A stretch of 64,000 nt of DNA from Syntrophomonadaceae bacterium (GCA_018333865.1 JAGXSE010000049.1:62001-126000); one strand, 5' to 3'. Numbered from the stretch's first letter, positions 26,367-34,969 are shown. Made by a program: numbers and translations. Notes: generated by a model not told the origin, from the sequence alone.

Positions 26367-27500
26367 TTAATGCCCTTCTTTCCAATCTAGCACTGTGAAG
26401 ACAAGGTTGGATTGGAGAACAGGGAACAAGGCCTGGGCCGCTGCGCTGTCAATAGTTATGTTAGGATTTGAAGCCAGTTCAAGGAAATCGGAAACGATCC
26501 CCCCACGGATTGTCACATTGGCCTCGGCTTCAAAAGTGCCGGCATGGAAGAGCCCCTCAATTCTTCTGTGGCCTGTAGTGTCCAGCTCAATGGTTTGACG
26601 GGTGGCAAATCCCCAAACGTGAGTTGGCCAAGACGCAGACTCCAGCTCATCCTCAATTTCAATTTCGCCGGTAGCCACCACTAAGGCCTGGCCGCTATAC
26701 CTGTTCCCTGCCTTATTAGTCAATTCAACATCGCCGTTGACAAAAATTACGTTTTGCTTTCCCAGGGGGACAGGCTGGTTGACCAGGGTTTGCAGACTCG
26801 CAGCAGTCCAGTATACATCGCCGTTAATAATTGTTTTGGCAACTGACTGGTAATAGGGGAGGTCAACCAGCGGCACCGGCGGGATTAAGACATTTGCATT
26901 AGGGGTACGGGTACCTGTGATCGTGCCGGTATTGGTGATAGAGCCGTTTGCAGTGACATTGCCGTTAATTCTGCCATTATTTTCAACATAACCACCGGTG
27001 GTCACGTTGCCGTTAATAGTAACGGCAGCTGCCCTAATATCTATGTTTTGGCCGAAAACTATATTACCATTGATTACAGCGCTCCCAGTCAGAACTAATT
27101 CCGAACCATCGGGGCGAACACACATGAGGCCTTGCGAAAAAGGCGATACCTGCACCCTGGCGGTTACCACCCGCCGTACCCCGCCTACTTCCCCCGTTGA
27201 CCGCATCAATAAATGGGTCCCCTGATCTGTAACCGTAACGCTGACAATCCTCCCTTCACCCAGGGGAGTGCTGCCAACCACTGTCCCACGCAAACTGCTG
27301 TTGTTGATCAATTCGCTGGCCCCCAGGGCAAGGCCAGCTTCGGCCAGATAAAATGCCTTGATCCCTTTAGCTTGATTATCGGCAATCTGAAACTCCCCGG
27401 CGGCTAAAGTCAAGAGAGCGCCACCAAGGGTGATCATAATTGTTAAAACAAGCAAAACCGTCACCAGAGCTCCTCCACGGCTCTTTTGGCTGGCATCCAT
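26367..27500 (-). CDS. PilX-like pilus protein with polymer-forming repeats
   Basis: 377 aa. The N-terminus is a PilX-type hydrophobic segment (GGALVTVLLVLTIMITLGGALL) followed by AFYLAEAGLALGASEL, a hallmark of PilX and related minor pilins that lack a classical type III signal. The middle (about residues 125-200) has short repeats of the form xINGNVxxxG (VINGNIVFGQ, TINGNVTTGG, RINGNVTANG), a right-handed beta-helix pattern like that of bactofilins. The last third has more beta strands. The gene lies after three prepilin genes and before pilM. A pilus tip or wall-contact role is possible but not shown. Confidence 0.72.
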   Translation of the reverse strand: MDASQKSRGGALVTVLLVLTIMITLGGALLTLAAGEFQIADNQAKGIKAFYLAEAGLALGASELINNSSLRGTVVGSTPLGEGRIVSVTVTDQGTHLLMRSTGEVGGVRRVVTARVQVSPFSQGLMCVRPDGSELVLTGSAVINGNIVFGQNIDIRAAAVTINGNVTTGGYVENNGRINGNVTANGSITNTGTITGTRTPNANVLIPPVPLVDLPYYQSVAKTIINGDVYWTAASLQTLVNQPVPLGKQNVIFVNGDVELTNKAGNRYSGQALVVATGEIEIEDELESASWPTHVWGFATRQTIELDTTGHRRIEGLFHAGTFEAEANVTIRGGIVSDFLELASNPNITIDSAAAQALFPVLQSNLVFTVLDWKEGH

Positions 27501-27527
27501 GATCTCACCCCCATTATTAAACCGCGG

Positions 27528-28088
27528 CTAAGAACCGGCTGGCAGCCGGAAACTGCTTTTTGTTTCCAATTCATAGGTCCGGCCTTCATGATCCGCGCCC
27601 TGGATTTTAATGGTGACCACCCGGCTCGCCGTAAGCGGTACCCTGTCGTATGCAAAATGCACCCCTGTAATTCCATAAGCTACCGGGTTAAAACCGGAAA
27701 AAGTGGTCACACCGGGGTTTCGCACCGCCCGCCGCAATTCCCGCTCTGCCACCGGCGACCCAGCCGGAAAGTGCCAGTAATATAAAACAACAGACCCATC
27801 GGGCTTTGATAAAAAGATATTGCCGGGGTTGGCCGAGCTGTACAGCACAGAGTTAATCACCACCTGCATTTCCAATGCTTGCCTGCTGCTCCGCACCTCG
27901 CGGGCAACCTCAGCCACTGCAACCCTGACGTTTTGCTGGACATCGATTTTAGCCTCGCCAATTTTATAAGAAACAGCGCCGCTTTGTAACATGGAATAGG
28001 CCCCGCCTAAAACCAGTGCCAAGATTACAGAAGCAACCAAGACCTCCACTAAGGTAAATCCAAGGTCATTCCGCTTTGAGCCGCTCAT
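27528..28088 (-). CDS. PilW-like prepilin
   Basis: 186 aa with a type III signal cleaved and methylated by the prepilin peptidase: MSGSKRNDLGFTLVEVLVAS. Cleavage would be between G and F of GFTLVE, leaving Glu at +5. The body has KIDVQQNVRVAVAEVAREVRSSRQ, typical of PilW/ComGF-like minor pilins. It begins 5 nt after the preceding prepilin gene. Likely a minor pilin of the pilus tip complex. Confidence 0.82.
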   Translation of the reverse strand: MSGSKRNDLGFTLVEVLVASVILALVLGGAYSMLQSGAVSYKIGEAKIDVQQNVRVAVAEVAREVRSSRQALEMQVVINSVLYSSANPGNIFLSKPDGSVVLYYWHFPAGSPVAERELRRAVRNPGVTTFSGFNPVAYGITGVHFAYDRVPLTASRVVTIKIQGADHEGRTYELETKSSFRLPAGS

Positions 28089-28093
28089 TGCCG

Positions 28094-28480
28094 CTACCTC
28101 CCGCGCACCAGGGTCACCACCTGGGTCCGCTTTGCTGGATCATCCTGGGGCCAGACCGCCACCCGCACCTCTTTGATGCGCCTGGCCGGGTTATAGTCCA
28201 GCACAATAATTTCAAATTGAAAATGCAGGCCCGGATAAATGGTAGCCGGTCGACTGACAATGGTGTCGTAAGGGTTGGCCATGACCTCCTCCATAATGCC
28301 CTGGGCCAGGTTAATGGCCAAAGTATCGGCACCAGCCTTGGTATAAGTGAAAAGGCCGGCGGGGAAAATGCTCATCACCGGCACCAGGGCGACGCCGATG
28401 ATGACCATGGCCACCAAAACCTCAACCAGGGTTAACCCGTGGTTGTTTTTTATCCGGTCATGAACCACTTGGTCCCTCAC
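28094..28480 (-). CDS. PilV-like minor prepilin
   Basis: 128 aa. The signal NNHGLTLVEVLVAMVIIG marks a prepilin processed at G-L with Glu at +5, followed by the hydrophobic stalk and ANPYDT, a common PilV/PulI-type motif. The C-terminal half is short. It sits in a run of four minor pilin genes between pilD and pilM. The exact minor-pilin class is uncertain. Confidence 0.8.
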   Translation of the reverse strand: MRDQVVHDRIKNNHGLTLVEVLVAMVIIGVALVPVMSIFPAGLFTYTKAGADTLAINLAQGIMEEVMANPYDTIVSRPATIYPGLHFQFEIIVLDYNPARRIKEVRVAVWPQDDPAKRTQVVTLVRGR

Positions 28481-28498
28481 CTATCCTTTCCTTGCGAA

Positions 28499-28987
28499 TT
28501 ATTCCCGCGTAACCCGCACCCTGCCGGTAGTGGGCAAAACTGCCAGGCGTAAGGTGTCCCCGTAACTGTTTCCGATTAGAACATCGGAAAAACCGGAACT
28601 AGCTGCCCCTGTATCGGAAAAGGTCAGGGTTTGGGTGAGGCTCGTCCCGAAACTAATCCCCGTCGGCAAGCCAGTTATTCTCTCTATTTTTAATCCCGTC
28701 TGCCAAATCTCATAAGAATTTCTGATCGGGACCACCACAAACCGCACCTGGTTGGCCTCGCCGTTGATCGACCGCATCCTGACCAAACGGATTTGAGAAG
28801 CCATATCTCTCGCGGTTGCATCCAGCTGGTAGTTTAGCAGGGGCCGGTGCAGGTGGGGCAAGGTCACTGTGGCCATCAGACCAATGATAACTACTACTAC
28901 CATCATCTCGACCAGGGTGATACCTTTATTATTAGGACAAAACCGCCTTAAAGACAGACGCAAACCAAAAAAATTGCCTTTGGCCAC
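28499..28987 (-). CDS. GspH/FimT-family prepilin
   Basis: About 162 aa. Prepilin signal NNKGITLVEMMVVVVIIG with Glu at +5, then ATARDMASQIRLVRMRSI, the GspH/FimT pattern. GTG at 28987 is preferred, with GAGG 8 nt upstream; a longer in-frame extension back to 29095 overlaps pilD and adds no recognisable sequence. The first ~18 residues before the cleavage site are rich in basic residues as usual. Probably a minor pilin. Confidence 0.8.
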   Translation of the reverse strand: MAKGNFFGLRLSLRRFCPNNKGITLVEMMVVVVIIGLMATVTLPHLHRPLLNYQLDATARDMASQIRLVRMRSINGEANQVRFVVVPIRNSYEIWQTGLKIERITGLPTGISFGTSLTQTLTFSDTGAASSGFSDVLIGNSYGDTLRLAVLPTTGRVRVTRE

Positions 28988-29009
28988 TTTTATATCCTCA
29001 CTGGTATTT

Positions 29010-29753
29010 TTATAAGAACAAGGCCAGATACCAAAAGATGAGATGGTCGCCACCAAGGTATGCCGCCATGGCTGCCACCGCCAGAAAGGGACCAAAGGGG
29101 ATTGGTTCTTTCCGCTTGATTTTCCCCGCTGCCATCAGCGAAAGGCCAACAATTGCCCCTAAGACCGCTGCTAAAAAAACCATTAACAAGACCTGAGGCC
29201 AGCCCAGGTACAGACCCAGCATTCCCACCAGCTTTACGTCTCCTCCGCCCATGCCGTTAGTTAAAACGGCCAGCAAAAACAGGGGCAAGGCTCCGGCAAT
29301 TACTCCTAAGGCCGCCGCTAACGGAGCCGGAGCGCCGGCCAGCCAGAGCAAAGGCAGCCCGCAAAGAAAACCAAACAAGACGATCTTGTCCGGGATGATC
29401 CGGTGATCCAGATCAGTGAAGGTGATGACAATCAAAATCGAGGCCAGGACAGCTCCCTGTATAAACTGCCAGCCCGGCCCCAAGAGCTGCCACAAGGACA
29501 AGAAAACCACTCCGGTCAATAGCTCCACCGCCGGGTAACGCCAAGCCACCGCCTCCTCGCAGTAGCGGCACCGCCCTTTAAGCCAAAGCCAGCTGAATAC
29601 AGGCACCAGGTCTTTTGCCTTTAACCGCTCCCCGCACTGGGAGCAGGCGGAAGGGGGCCAGGCTACCGATCCGCCGGTGGGCAGGCGATAAATGACTACA
29701 TTCAGGAAACTGCCGATACAAAGTCCTAAAATTATAATAAAAAGATCGCTCAT
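29010..29753 (-). CDS. pilD: Type IV prepilin peptidase
   Basis: 247-aa membrane aspartyl protease that cleaves and N-methylates prepilins. The zinc-binding CSQCGERLKAKDLVPVFSW with a second pair RCRYCEEAVAWRYP is complete, and the catalytic Asp lie in FTDLDHRIIPD and GMGGGDVKLVG. About eight membrane helices. The ATG at 29753 follows AAAGGA by 5 nt; an in-frame extension upstream adds 18 residues with no binding site. It serves the five prepilin genes beside it. Confidence 0.95.
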   Translation of the reverse strand: MSDLFIIILGLCIGSFLNVVIYRLPTGGSVAWPPSACSQCGERLKAKDLVPVFSWLWLKGRCRYCEEAVAWRYPAVELLTGVVFLSLWQLLGPGWQFIQGAVLASILIVITFTDLDHRIIPDKIVLFGFLCGLPLLWLAGAPAPLAAALGVIAGALPLFLLAVLTNGMGGGDVKLVGMLGLYLGWPQVLLMVFLAAVLGAIVGLSLMAAGKIKRKEPIPFGPFLAVAAMAAYLGGDHLIFWYLALFL

Positions 29754-29796
29754 GCCGGTCCTTTCAAAGGAATTAAATTTACAATAAATAGATATT

Positions 29797-29824
29797 ATTC
29801 GCCACAAATCGCGGTTTTACCTGC
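29797..29824 (-). promoter_or_regulatory. Sigma-H-like promoter ahead of pilD
   Basis: Minus strand GCAGGTAAA (29824-29816), 12-bp spacer, GGCGAAT (29803-29797). The -10 is a full match; the -35 has T for the last conserved A of AGGA. It would drive pilD and the minor pilins. Between 29825 and 29980 I see only AT-rich sequence. Confidence 0.45.
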
Positions 29825-29980
29825 TTAAACCTTTTTTATAGAGGATGAATTAGCTCTGGGTTATTTAATAAAATACTTAAATCCACTAGTTTCCATGTTG
29901 GAACTTTAAGGCCATTACAGTTATTAAATGCCCTATTTTGCACCAATAATAAAACTCCCATATCGAACTCCTAACATTTA

Positions 29981-30020
29981 AAAAAGTCCGGTTGCTAAAT
30001 TGCATAAAACCGGACTTTTT
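29981..30020. terminator. Terminator after the major pilin gene
   Basis: Stem AAAAAGTCCGGTT/AACCGGACTTTTT, 13 bp, flanked by A and T runs so it can act in both directions. It lies 38 nt beyond the pilin stop and separates pilA from the pilD unit. Such a strong stop after a pilin gene fits a pilin message made in excess. Confidence 0.9.
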
Positions 30021-30058
30021 GAATGTCGGCTGTTAATTTTTTAGCCTATCAAGATGGG

Positions 30059-30457
30059 TTACTGGGTTCTAATAATATCATCACCACCACCTGAAACTTC
30101 GTCTGGTCCATGAGAGGTTAATGTATAAGCATTAAGCCTCGGTGTACCGGTGGGTGTGTAGATAAACGCTTCACCCCACGCATCCGTCGGCACAGTGGTA
30201 ATTCCTTGTGGACCAAGGGCTGTTAGCGCTGCTGGATAAGCGCTATTCTCTGCAAAATGCAGTTGCAGGGCATTTTGAATAGTTTTCATATCCGCTACGG
30301 TCCTGTTAATCCTAGCCCGATCGATTTGCCCGCTTAAAGTGGGGACGACCAGGGCAGCCAGGATGCCCAGAATTACGACTACCACCATCAGTTCTACCAG
30401 GGTAAAGCCCTTTTGGTTGCGGGAGCGGGTTAGGCTCCGGGAAATGGTTTTGAACAT
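30059..30457 (-). CDS. pilA: Major type IV pilin-like protein
   Basis: 132 aa. Type III signal RNQKGFTLVELMVVVVILG with cleavage G-F and Glu at +5, followed by GILAALVVPTLSGQIDRAR. The globular part is small and resembles GspG/PulG-type pseudopilins (ADMKTIQNALQLHFAENSAYP, TDAWGEAFIYTP, then a GPDEVSGGGDDI calcium-loop-like ending as in GspG). Hence either the major pilin of this Gram-positive type IV pilus or a GspG-like pseudopilin. No outer-membrane secretin would be expected in this kind of cell, and gene context is pilus-like. Confidence 0.87.
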   Translation of the reverse strand: MFKTISRSLTRSRNQKGFTLVELMVVVVILGILAALVVPTLSGQIDRARINRTVADMKTIQNALQLHFAENSAYPAALTALGPQGITTVPTDAWGEAFIYTPTGTPRLNAYTLTSHGPDEVSGGGDDIIRTQ

Positions 30458-30606
30458 CGTTTACACTTCCTTCTTAAAAAAATTTAGCAACTGGTTATGT
30501 CTTGGGGTCTAGGGCTGGTAGGTTTACCTGCTACTTTTTTAATTCCATCCTTTCTTTCATGCAATGCTAGCCTGTTCAATGAGGAATATCTAAAAAGGCA
30601 ATGCGC

Positions 30607-31839
30607 TTACTGGATGCCGCCTACCACGCTGAACATAGGCAACAGGATGGAGAGGATAATAAACCCTACCACACCGCCCAGGCCCACGATCAACAAGGGT
30701 TCGATCATTGAAGACAGCCGGCCGATTACCTGGTCTACTTCCCCATCATAGAAGATACTGATTTTTTCCAGCAGGTGATCGATAGCGCCGGTTTCCTCTC
30801 CCACCGAGATCATCTGGATGACCATCGGGGGGAACACTTTGCCAGCAGCTAAAGGTTCGGCCATGCCCCGGCCATCCCGGATGGCCGTCTGGGCCGCTTC
30901 AATTCCGGCCATGACCGCTGTATTGCCGACGGTGCGTTTGACTACCTCCAAGGCCTGCAAAATAGGAACTCCGCCTTTTAACATGGCGCCAAGGGTGCGG
31001 GCAAAACGGGAGACGATCATCTTGCGGATTATCTCCCCGAAGACCGGCAGGCTTAAAAGGGTGCGGTCCTGCCAGGCCTTGCCCTTAGGTGTCTGCGAAA
31101 ATTTCAGCCAACCCACCGCTGCTGCCCCAATGAGTAGCGGAACCAAAAACCAAAACTGCTGAAAAAAACCGCTGATGCTGATTACTATCAAAGTAGGCAG
31201 GGGCAAGGGCACCCCCAGATTCGTCAATATATTGGTAAAACTTGGCAATACAAAGACCAGCAGAAATACTATCGCCAGCAAGGCCACTACCAGGACTACC
31301 ATTGGATAGACCATGGCTGATTTAACCTTTTCCTGAATTTCATGTTCTTTTTCAAAGTGGCTGGCCAGCCTGGCCATGACCTGGTCTAAAATACCGCCTA
31401 CCTCGCCTGCTTCCGCCATGTTGACCAGGATCGGCGGAAAAACTTGCGGGTAAGTCCGCAGGGACTGGGCCAGTGTATTCCCGCCTACCAGATCTGAGCG
31501 TATCCCCTGCAAGGTGTTTTTTAACAGCGGGTGATTTGTCTGGGCCTTAAGAATATCCATGGCAGCCAGGATGGGTACGCCGGCCTCAATCATGGTGGAA
31601 AACTGGCGGCAGAACACGGCCAGGTCTTTGCTTTTTACCTTGGGTTTTAAGCCTTCCCTGAGCGAAACCAGGGCCGGGTGGGCCAGGTTACCACCGCTAC
31701 CCTTGGCAGGTTTAACTTCAATAATAAACAGGTTGTTGCTTCGCAAACTGGTTGCCGCCGCAGCTATATTTTCGGCTTCCACCACGCCTCTAACCTGCTT
31801 GCCGGCAATATCTCTGGCTTGATAGGAAAAGTTTTGCAT
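30607..31839 (-). CDS. pilC: Type IV pilus inner-membrane platform protein PilC
   Basis: 410 aa with two GspF domains (FCRQFSTMIEAGVPILAAMDIL and RFARTLGAMLKGGVPILQALEVV) and three membrane helices (VVLVVALLAIVFLLVFVLPSF, FLVPLLIGAAAVGWL, and the last near the C-terminus). It is the membrane platform on which the PilB and PilT ATPases act. Binding site GGAGTGG precedes the ATG. Its leader contains a c-di-GMP-I riboswitch. Confidence 0.94.
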   Translation of the reverse strand: MQNFSYQARDIAGKQVRGVVEAENIAAAATSLRSNNLFIIEVKPAKGSGGNLAHPALVSLREGLKPKVKSKDLAVFCRQFSTMIEAGVPILAAMDILKAQTNHPLLKNTLQGIRSDLVGGNTLAQSLRTYPQVFPPILVNMAEAGEVGGILDQVMARLASHFEKEHEIQEKVKSAMVYPMVVLVVALLAIVFLLVFVLPSFTNILTNLGVPLPLPTLIVISISGFFQQFWFLVPLLIGAAAVGWLKFSQTPKGKAWQDRTLLSLPVFGEIIRKMIVSRFARTLGAMLKGGVPILQALEVVKRTVGNTAVMAGIEAAQTAIRDGRGMAEPLAAGKVFPPMVIQMISVGEETGAIDHLLEKISIFYDGEVDQVIGRLSSMIEPLLIVGLGGVVGFIILSILLPMFSVVGGIQ

Positions 31840-31901
31840 TTAAGCCACTCCAAGGTTAGGTTAGGCATCCGCCACCTGGCAAGATTTCAAAGGCAAACAA
31901 T

Positions 31902-32016
31902 AAAGCCGGGCACCGCAGGCTTTGATGACAAATCTCCTTCGGCAACCCGGCTGCCTTAGCAGTTACACTTTAGGCCCGCGGTTTTGCGCCCCTGTCTTTC
32001 GGCAGGTTTGCCTTTA
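31902..32016 (-). promoter_or_regulatory. Cyclic di-GMP-I (GEMM-I) riboswitch upstream of pilC
   Basis: On the minus strand the aptamer runs from about 32016 to 31935. It shows GGCAAACCTGCCGAAA, GGGGCGCAAAACCGCGGGCCT and AAGGCAGCCGGGTTGCC, the conserved strings of the GEMM-I fold with its GAAA tetraloop and tetraloop receptor. The base before CAAACC is G (opposite position 32011), the state that in the Vibrio Vc2 aptamer gives preference for c-di-GMP over cGAMP. The 3' region holds a stem AAAGCC/GGCTTT (31923-31902). Its CCCGGC arm can also pair with GCCGGG of the aptamer, so a switch by alternative pairing is plausible. Whether ligand turns pilC on or off is not decided. The region 32017-32092 shows no clear promoter. 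Confidence 0.85.
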
Positions 32017-32092
32017 TCGTCTATATCTATATATACTACGCCTAAGTTTTGTATTTTCCTCCAAAATTCTAATATTTTTTTTGTGTCTTTAA

Positions 32093-33151
32093 TTATTGCA
32101 TCATATTGCGCATGGTGACTACATCGACACAGCGGTTTAACACTTCTTCTCTGGCAATTTTTCCTTCGCGGTGCAAATGGAGCAAGGCGCTGTCCAAGGT
32201 TTGCATGCCAAACTTGCCGCCGGTCTGAATAGTTGATAGGATCTGGTGGGTTTTTCCCTCCCGGATCTGGTTCTTGATGGCCGGTGTGGCGACCATCACC
32301 TCTACGGCAGCTATGCGCCCCGGCTTGTCGATACGGGGAAGCAACTGCTGCGCCACAATTCCCTGCAAGGTTTCCGCCAGCTGCACCCGTATCTGCTGCT
32401 GCTGGTGGGGCGGGAACACATCTATAATCCGGTCTACAGTTTGGGCGGCGCTGCTGGTGTGCAGGGTGGCGAACACCAAATGGCCTGTTTCGGCGGCGGT
32501 AATAGCAATGGAGATTGTCTCCAAATCCCGCATCTCCCCCACCAGAATTACATCGGGGTCCTGCCGGAGGGCAGCTCGCAGAGCCTGGGAAAAACTCCTG
32601 GTGTCGTTGCCGATTTCCCGCTGGTTGACCAGGCTCAGTTTATGTTGATGCACATATTCGATGGGGTCTTCCAGGGTGATGATATGACAGGAGCGGTTAC
32701 TGTTGATCAAGTCGATCATGGCCGCCAAGGTGGTGGATTTGCCTGAGCCGGTAGGGCCGGTGACCAGCACCAGACCCCTGGTTTTTTTTGTAAACTCGGC
32801 TAAGATAGCGGGCAGGTTTAATTCCGGCAAGGCCGGGATGCGAGTGTTGATCAGCCGGAGGGCCAGGGCAGGGTTGCCCTTCTGATGAAAGGCGTTGACC
32901 CGGAATCTCTCTCCTGTCTGCATGGAATGAGCAAAGTCAAGCTCTCCTTCCTGGACAAACTTGAGAAACCGCTTCTCACCCAACAACTCCTTTGCTAATA
33001 CCAACACCTGATCCGGAACTAAACTTGGAAATTCCTGCTGGGGAACCAGTTCCCCATGCAGCCGGAAAACAGGAGCAAGCCCTACTGTAATATGGATGTC
33101 GGACGCTTTCATTAAGAGGGCTTGAGTCAAGATCTCATTTACTGTTGCCAT
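32093..33151 (-). CDS. pilT: Twitching motility / retraction ATPase PilT
   Basis: 352 aa hexameric ATPase that depolymerises the pilus. The N-terminal MKASDIHITVG is diagnostic, and the Walker A GPTGSGKSTTLAAMIDLIN, Asp box EDPIEYVH, Walker B PDVILVGEMRD and His box HLVFATLHTSSAAQ are all present. Preceded by pilB (41-nt gap), followed by the riboswitch leader of pilC. The presence of PilT implies retractable, motility- or DNA-uptake-capable pili. Confidence 0.96.
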   Translation of the reverse strand: MATVNEILTQALLMKASDIHITVGLAPVFRLHGELVPQQEFPSLVPDQVLVLAKELLGEKRFLKFVQEGELDFAHSMQTGERFRVNAFHQKGNPALALRLINTRIPALPELNLPAILAEFTKKTRGLVLVTGPTGSGKSTTLAAMIDLINSNRSCHIITLEDPIEYVHQHKLSLVNQREIGNDTRSFSQALRAALRQDPDVILVGEMRDLETISIAITAAETGHLVFATLHTSSAAQTVDRIIDVFPPHQQQQIRVQLAETLQGIVAQQLLPRIDKPGRIAAVEVMVATPAIKNQIREGKTHQILSTIQTGGKFGMQTLDSALLHLHREGKIAREEVLNRCVDVVTMRNMMQ

Positions 33152-33191
33152 TACGCTTCACCTCCAGGCAAGCTAAAAATAGATTGATAGC

Positions 33192-34880
33192 CTAAACCTC
33201 TTCCCCGTAGGCCACCCGGATCACTTCCTCGATGGTCGTCATCCCTGCCAGAGCCTTGTCAATCCCATCCTCTTTCAGGGTCTGCATCCCTTCGCGGACA
33301 GCCTGGTCTTTAAGTTCTTCGCTGGTGGCTTTCGCTAAAATCAGGCTGCGTAAGTTAGCGGAAACAGGCAAGACTTCCTGAATAGCCAGGCGCCCCCGGT
33401 ATCCAGCGTAATCGCACTGGCGGCAACCCTGTCCCTTGTAAAGAGAAATTGCCGTATTGGCTTCCGCCCCCATGAATGCGCGATGGGGGGATTCAGAGGG
33501 CAACTGGTAGCTTATTTTACAGTGGGGGCAAATTTTACGCACCAGCCTTTGCGCCACCACCCCGATCACCGAAGAAGCCACCAAAAAGGGCTCCACGCCG
33601 GTGTCGATCAGGCGGGTGACAGCGCCGGTAGCATCGTTGGTGTGCAGGGTGCTCAGGACCAAATGGCCGGTAGTGGCGGCCCGGACGGCTATTTCTGCTG
33701 TCTCGGCGTCCCGGATTTCCCCTACCATAATCACATCCGGATCCTGGCGCAGGATCGATCTCAGCCCCATGGCGAAGGTCAGCCCTGATTTAACATGGAC
33801 CTGGGTCTGGTTGATTCCTTCCAGAACGTATTCGACCGGGTCCTCGATGGTGATAATATTCTTGTCAATACTGCTGATTTCATTTAGAGTGGCGTACAAA
33901 GTGGTGGTCTTGCCGCTACCCGTAGGCCCCGTAACCAAGATCATCCCGTAGGTATATCTGATCAGGTTTTGGTAGCGCTTAAGGACAGTTTCCGCAAAAC
34001 CCAAATCCTTCAAATTTACTAGCCTGGATGATTTATCAAGGATACGGATTACCGCTTTTTCGCCATAGATGGTTGGCATGGATGAAACCCGCAGGTCTAT
34101 CTGGCGGTTATTGGCCCTGATCTGCACTCGGCCGTCCTGGGGCAGGCGTTTTTCGGCAATGTCCATATCGGCCATGATTTTTATACGCGATATTATTGAG
34201 GGATGTGAGCCTTTAGGCAAACTCATCATATCTCTTAGTATGCCGTCTACCCGGAACCGCACCCGCACCCGGTCACCGAGAGGTTCCAGGTGAATATCGC
34301 TGGCTCTGGCCTGCACAGCTTGCTGGATTGTTGAATTGACAACCCGGACCACCGGAGCGCCTCCGGGCCCGCTATCCGCATCCAGATTAAACTTTTCGCC
34401 CAAGTCTAAAAGAGCGCCCTCTTCAAGAACTGCTACTCCTTCAAACCCTTGCATGCCATAATATTTTTGGATAGCCTGGTCTATTTCCTTTTCCGTGGAA
34501 ATGGCCGGCTCTATTTCACAACCGGAGGCCAGACGAAAGTCGTCGATAGCCAAGACGTTCAGCGGGTCTACCATCGCCACCGTCAGGGTATTCCCCAAAC
34601 GCTTCACGGGCAAGGCTTTAAAGCGGCGAACCAGGCGTTCCGGCAGCATTTTAATGACTTCCGGAACAAGGGCAATTCCGTGCAAATCAACCTGGCTGAT
34701 ACCAAGTTGAAACTCCAGCACATTGATGATGTCCTGTTCGGTGACAAAACCGTTACTTATTAACACCCGGCCAAGCCTGTCGCCGGTTTGTTTTTGGAGT
34801 TTTAAAGCTTCCTGCAGCTCTGCCTGGGTGATTAACCCGCTTTCGACCAGCAACTCGCCCAGCCTCTTTTTTGGCGGCAA
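33192..34880 (-). CDS. pilB: Type IV pilus extension ATPase PilB
   Basis: About 562 aa. The N-terminal MshEN-type domain (RLGELLVESGLITQAELQEAL, VTEQDIINVLEFQLGI) binds c-di-GMP in the MshE family. The ATPase core has ASDIHLEP, Walker A TGPTGSGKTTTLYATL, EDPVEYVLEG, Walker B DVIMVGEIRDAETA and the zinc motif CPHCKISYQL... CRQCDYAGYRGR. I prefer the TTG at 34880, 8 nt after GGAGGAG, over a longer frame back to 34931 that would cross that site. A sigma-H-type promoter lies just upstream. If the MshEN domain is active, c-di-GMP acts on this system at two levels, motor and riboswitch. Confidence 0.94.
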   Translation of the reverse strand: MPPKKRLGELLVESGLITQAELQEALKLQKQTGDRLGRVLISNGFVTEQDIINVLEFQLGISQVDLHGIALVPEVIKMLPERLVRRFKALPVKRLGNTLTVAMVDPLNVLAIDDFRLASGCEIEPAISTEKEIDQAIQKYYGMQGFEGVAVLEEGALLDLGEKFNLDADSGPGGAPVVRVVNSTIQQAVQARASDIHLEPLGDRVRVRFRVDGILRDMMSLPKGSHPSIISRIKIMADMDIAEKRLPQDGRVQIRANNRQIDLRVSSMPTIYGEKAVIRILDKSSRLVNLKDLGFAETVLKRYQNLIRYTYGMILVTGPTGSGKTTTLYATLNEISSIDKNIITIEDPVEYVLEGINQTQVHVKSGLTFAMGLRSILRQDPDVIMVGEIRDAETAEIAVRAATTGHLVLSTLHTNDATGAVTRLIDTGVEPFLVASSVIGVVAQRLVRKICPHCKISYQLPSESPHRAFMGAEANTAISLYKGQGCRQCDYAGYRGRLAIQEVLPVSANLRSLILAKATSEELKDQAVREGMQTLKEDGIDKALAGMTTIEEVIRVAYGEEV

Positions 34881-34912
34881 AAGCACCACTCCTCCATAAT
34901 CTCTAACAGTAA

Positions 34913-34939
34913 ATTCGAGGAAAAGCTGCAAATTCCTTT
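34913..34939 (-). promoter_or_regulatory. Sigma-H-type promoter ahead of pilB
   Basis: Minus strand AAAGGAATT (34939-34931), 11-bp spacer, CTCGAAT (34919-34913). The -35 is a full match and the -10 matches GAAT. It directly follows the aroB terminator hairpin, so pilB starts a new unit. Confidence 0.55.
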
Positions 34940-34969
34940 AAAACCTGTTCCTGAGAACCAAAAGGTTTT
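34940..34969 (-). terminator. Hairpin after aroB
   Basis: Minus-strand stem AAAACCT/AGGTTTT with an inner GTTC/GAAC, starting at the aroB stop. There is no T-run, so it is a weak terminator or an mRNA end. Confidence 0.45.

Noticed and set aside
31902-32016. cGAMP (GEMM-Ib) riboswitch
   Set aside because: The selectivity position before CAAACC is G, as in c-di-GMP aptamers, not A as in the Geobacter cGAMP switches.
32246-32746. Plus-strand open frame of 166 aa opposite pilT
   Set aside because: Antisense to a well-supported ATPase gene; its length follows from codon bias and no family is recognised.
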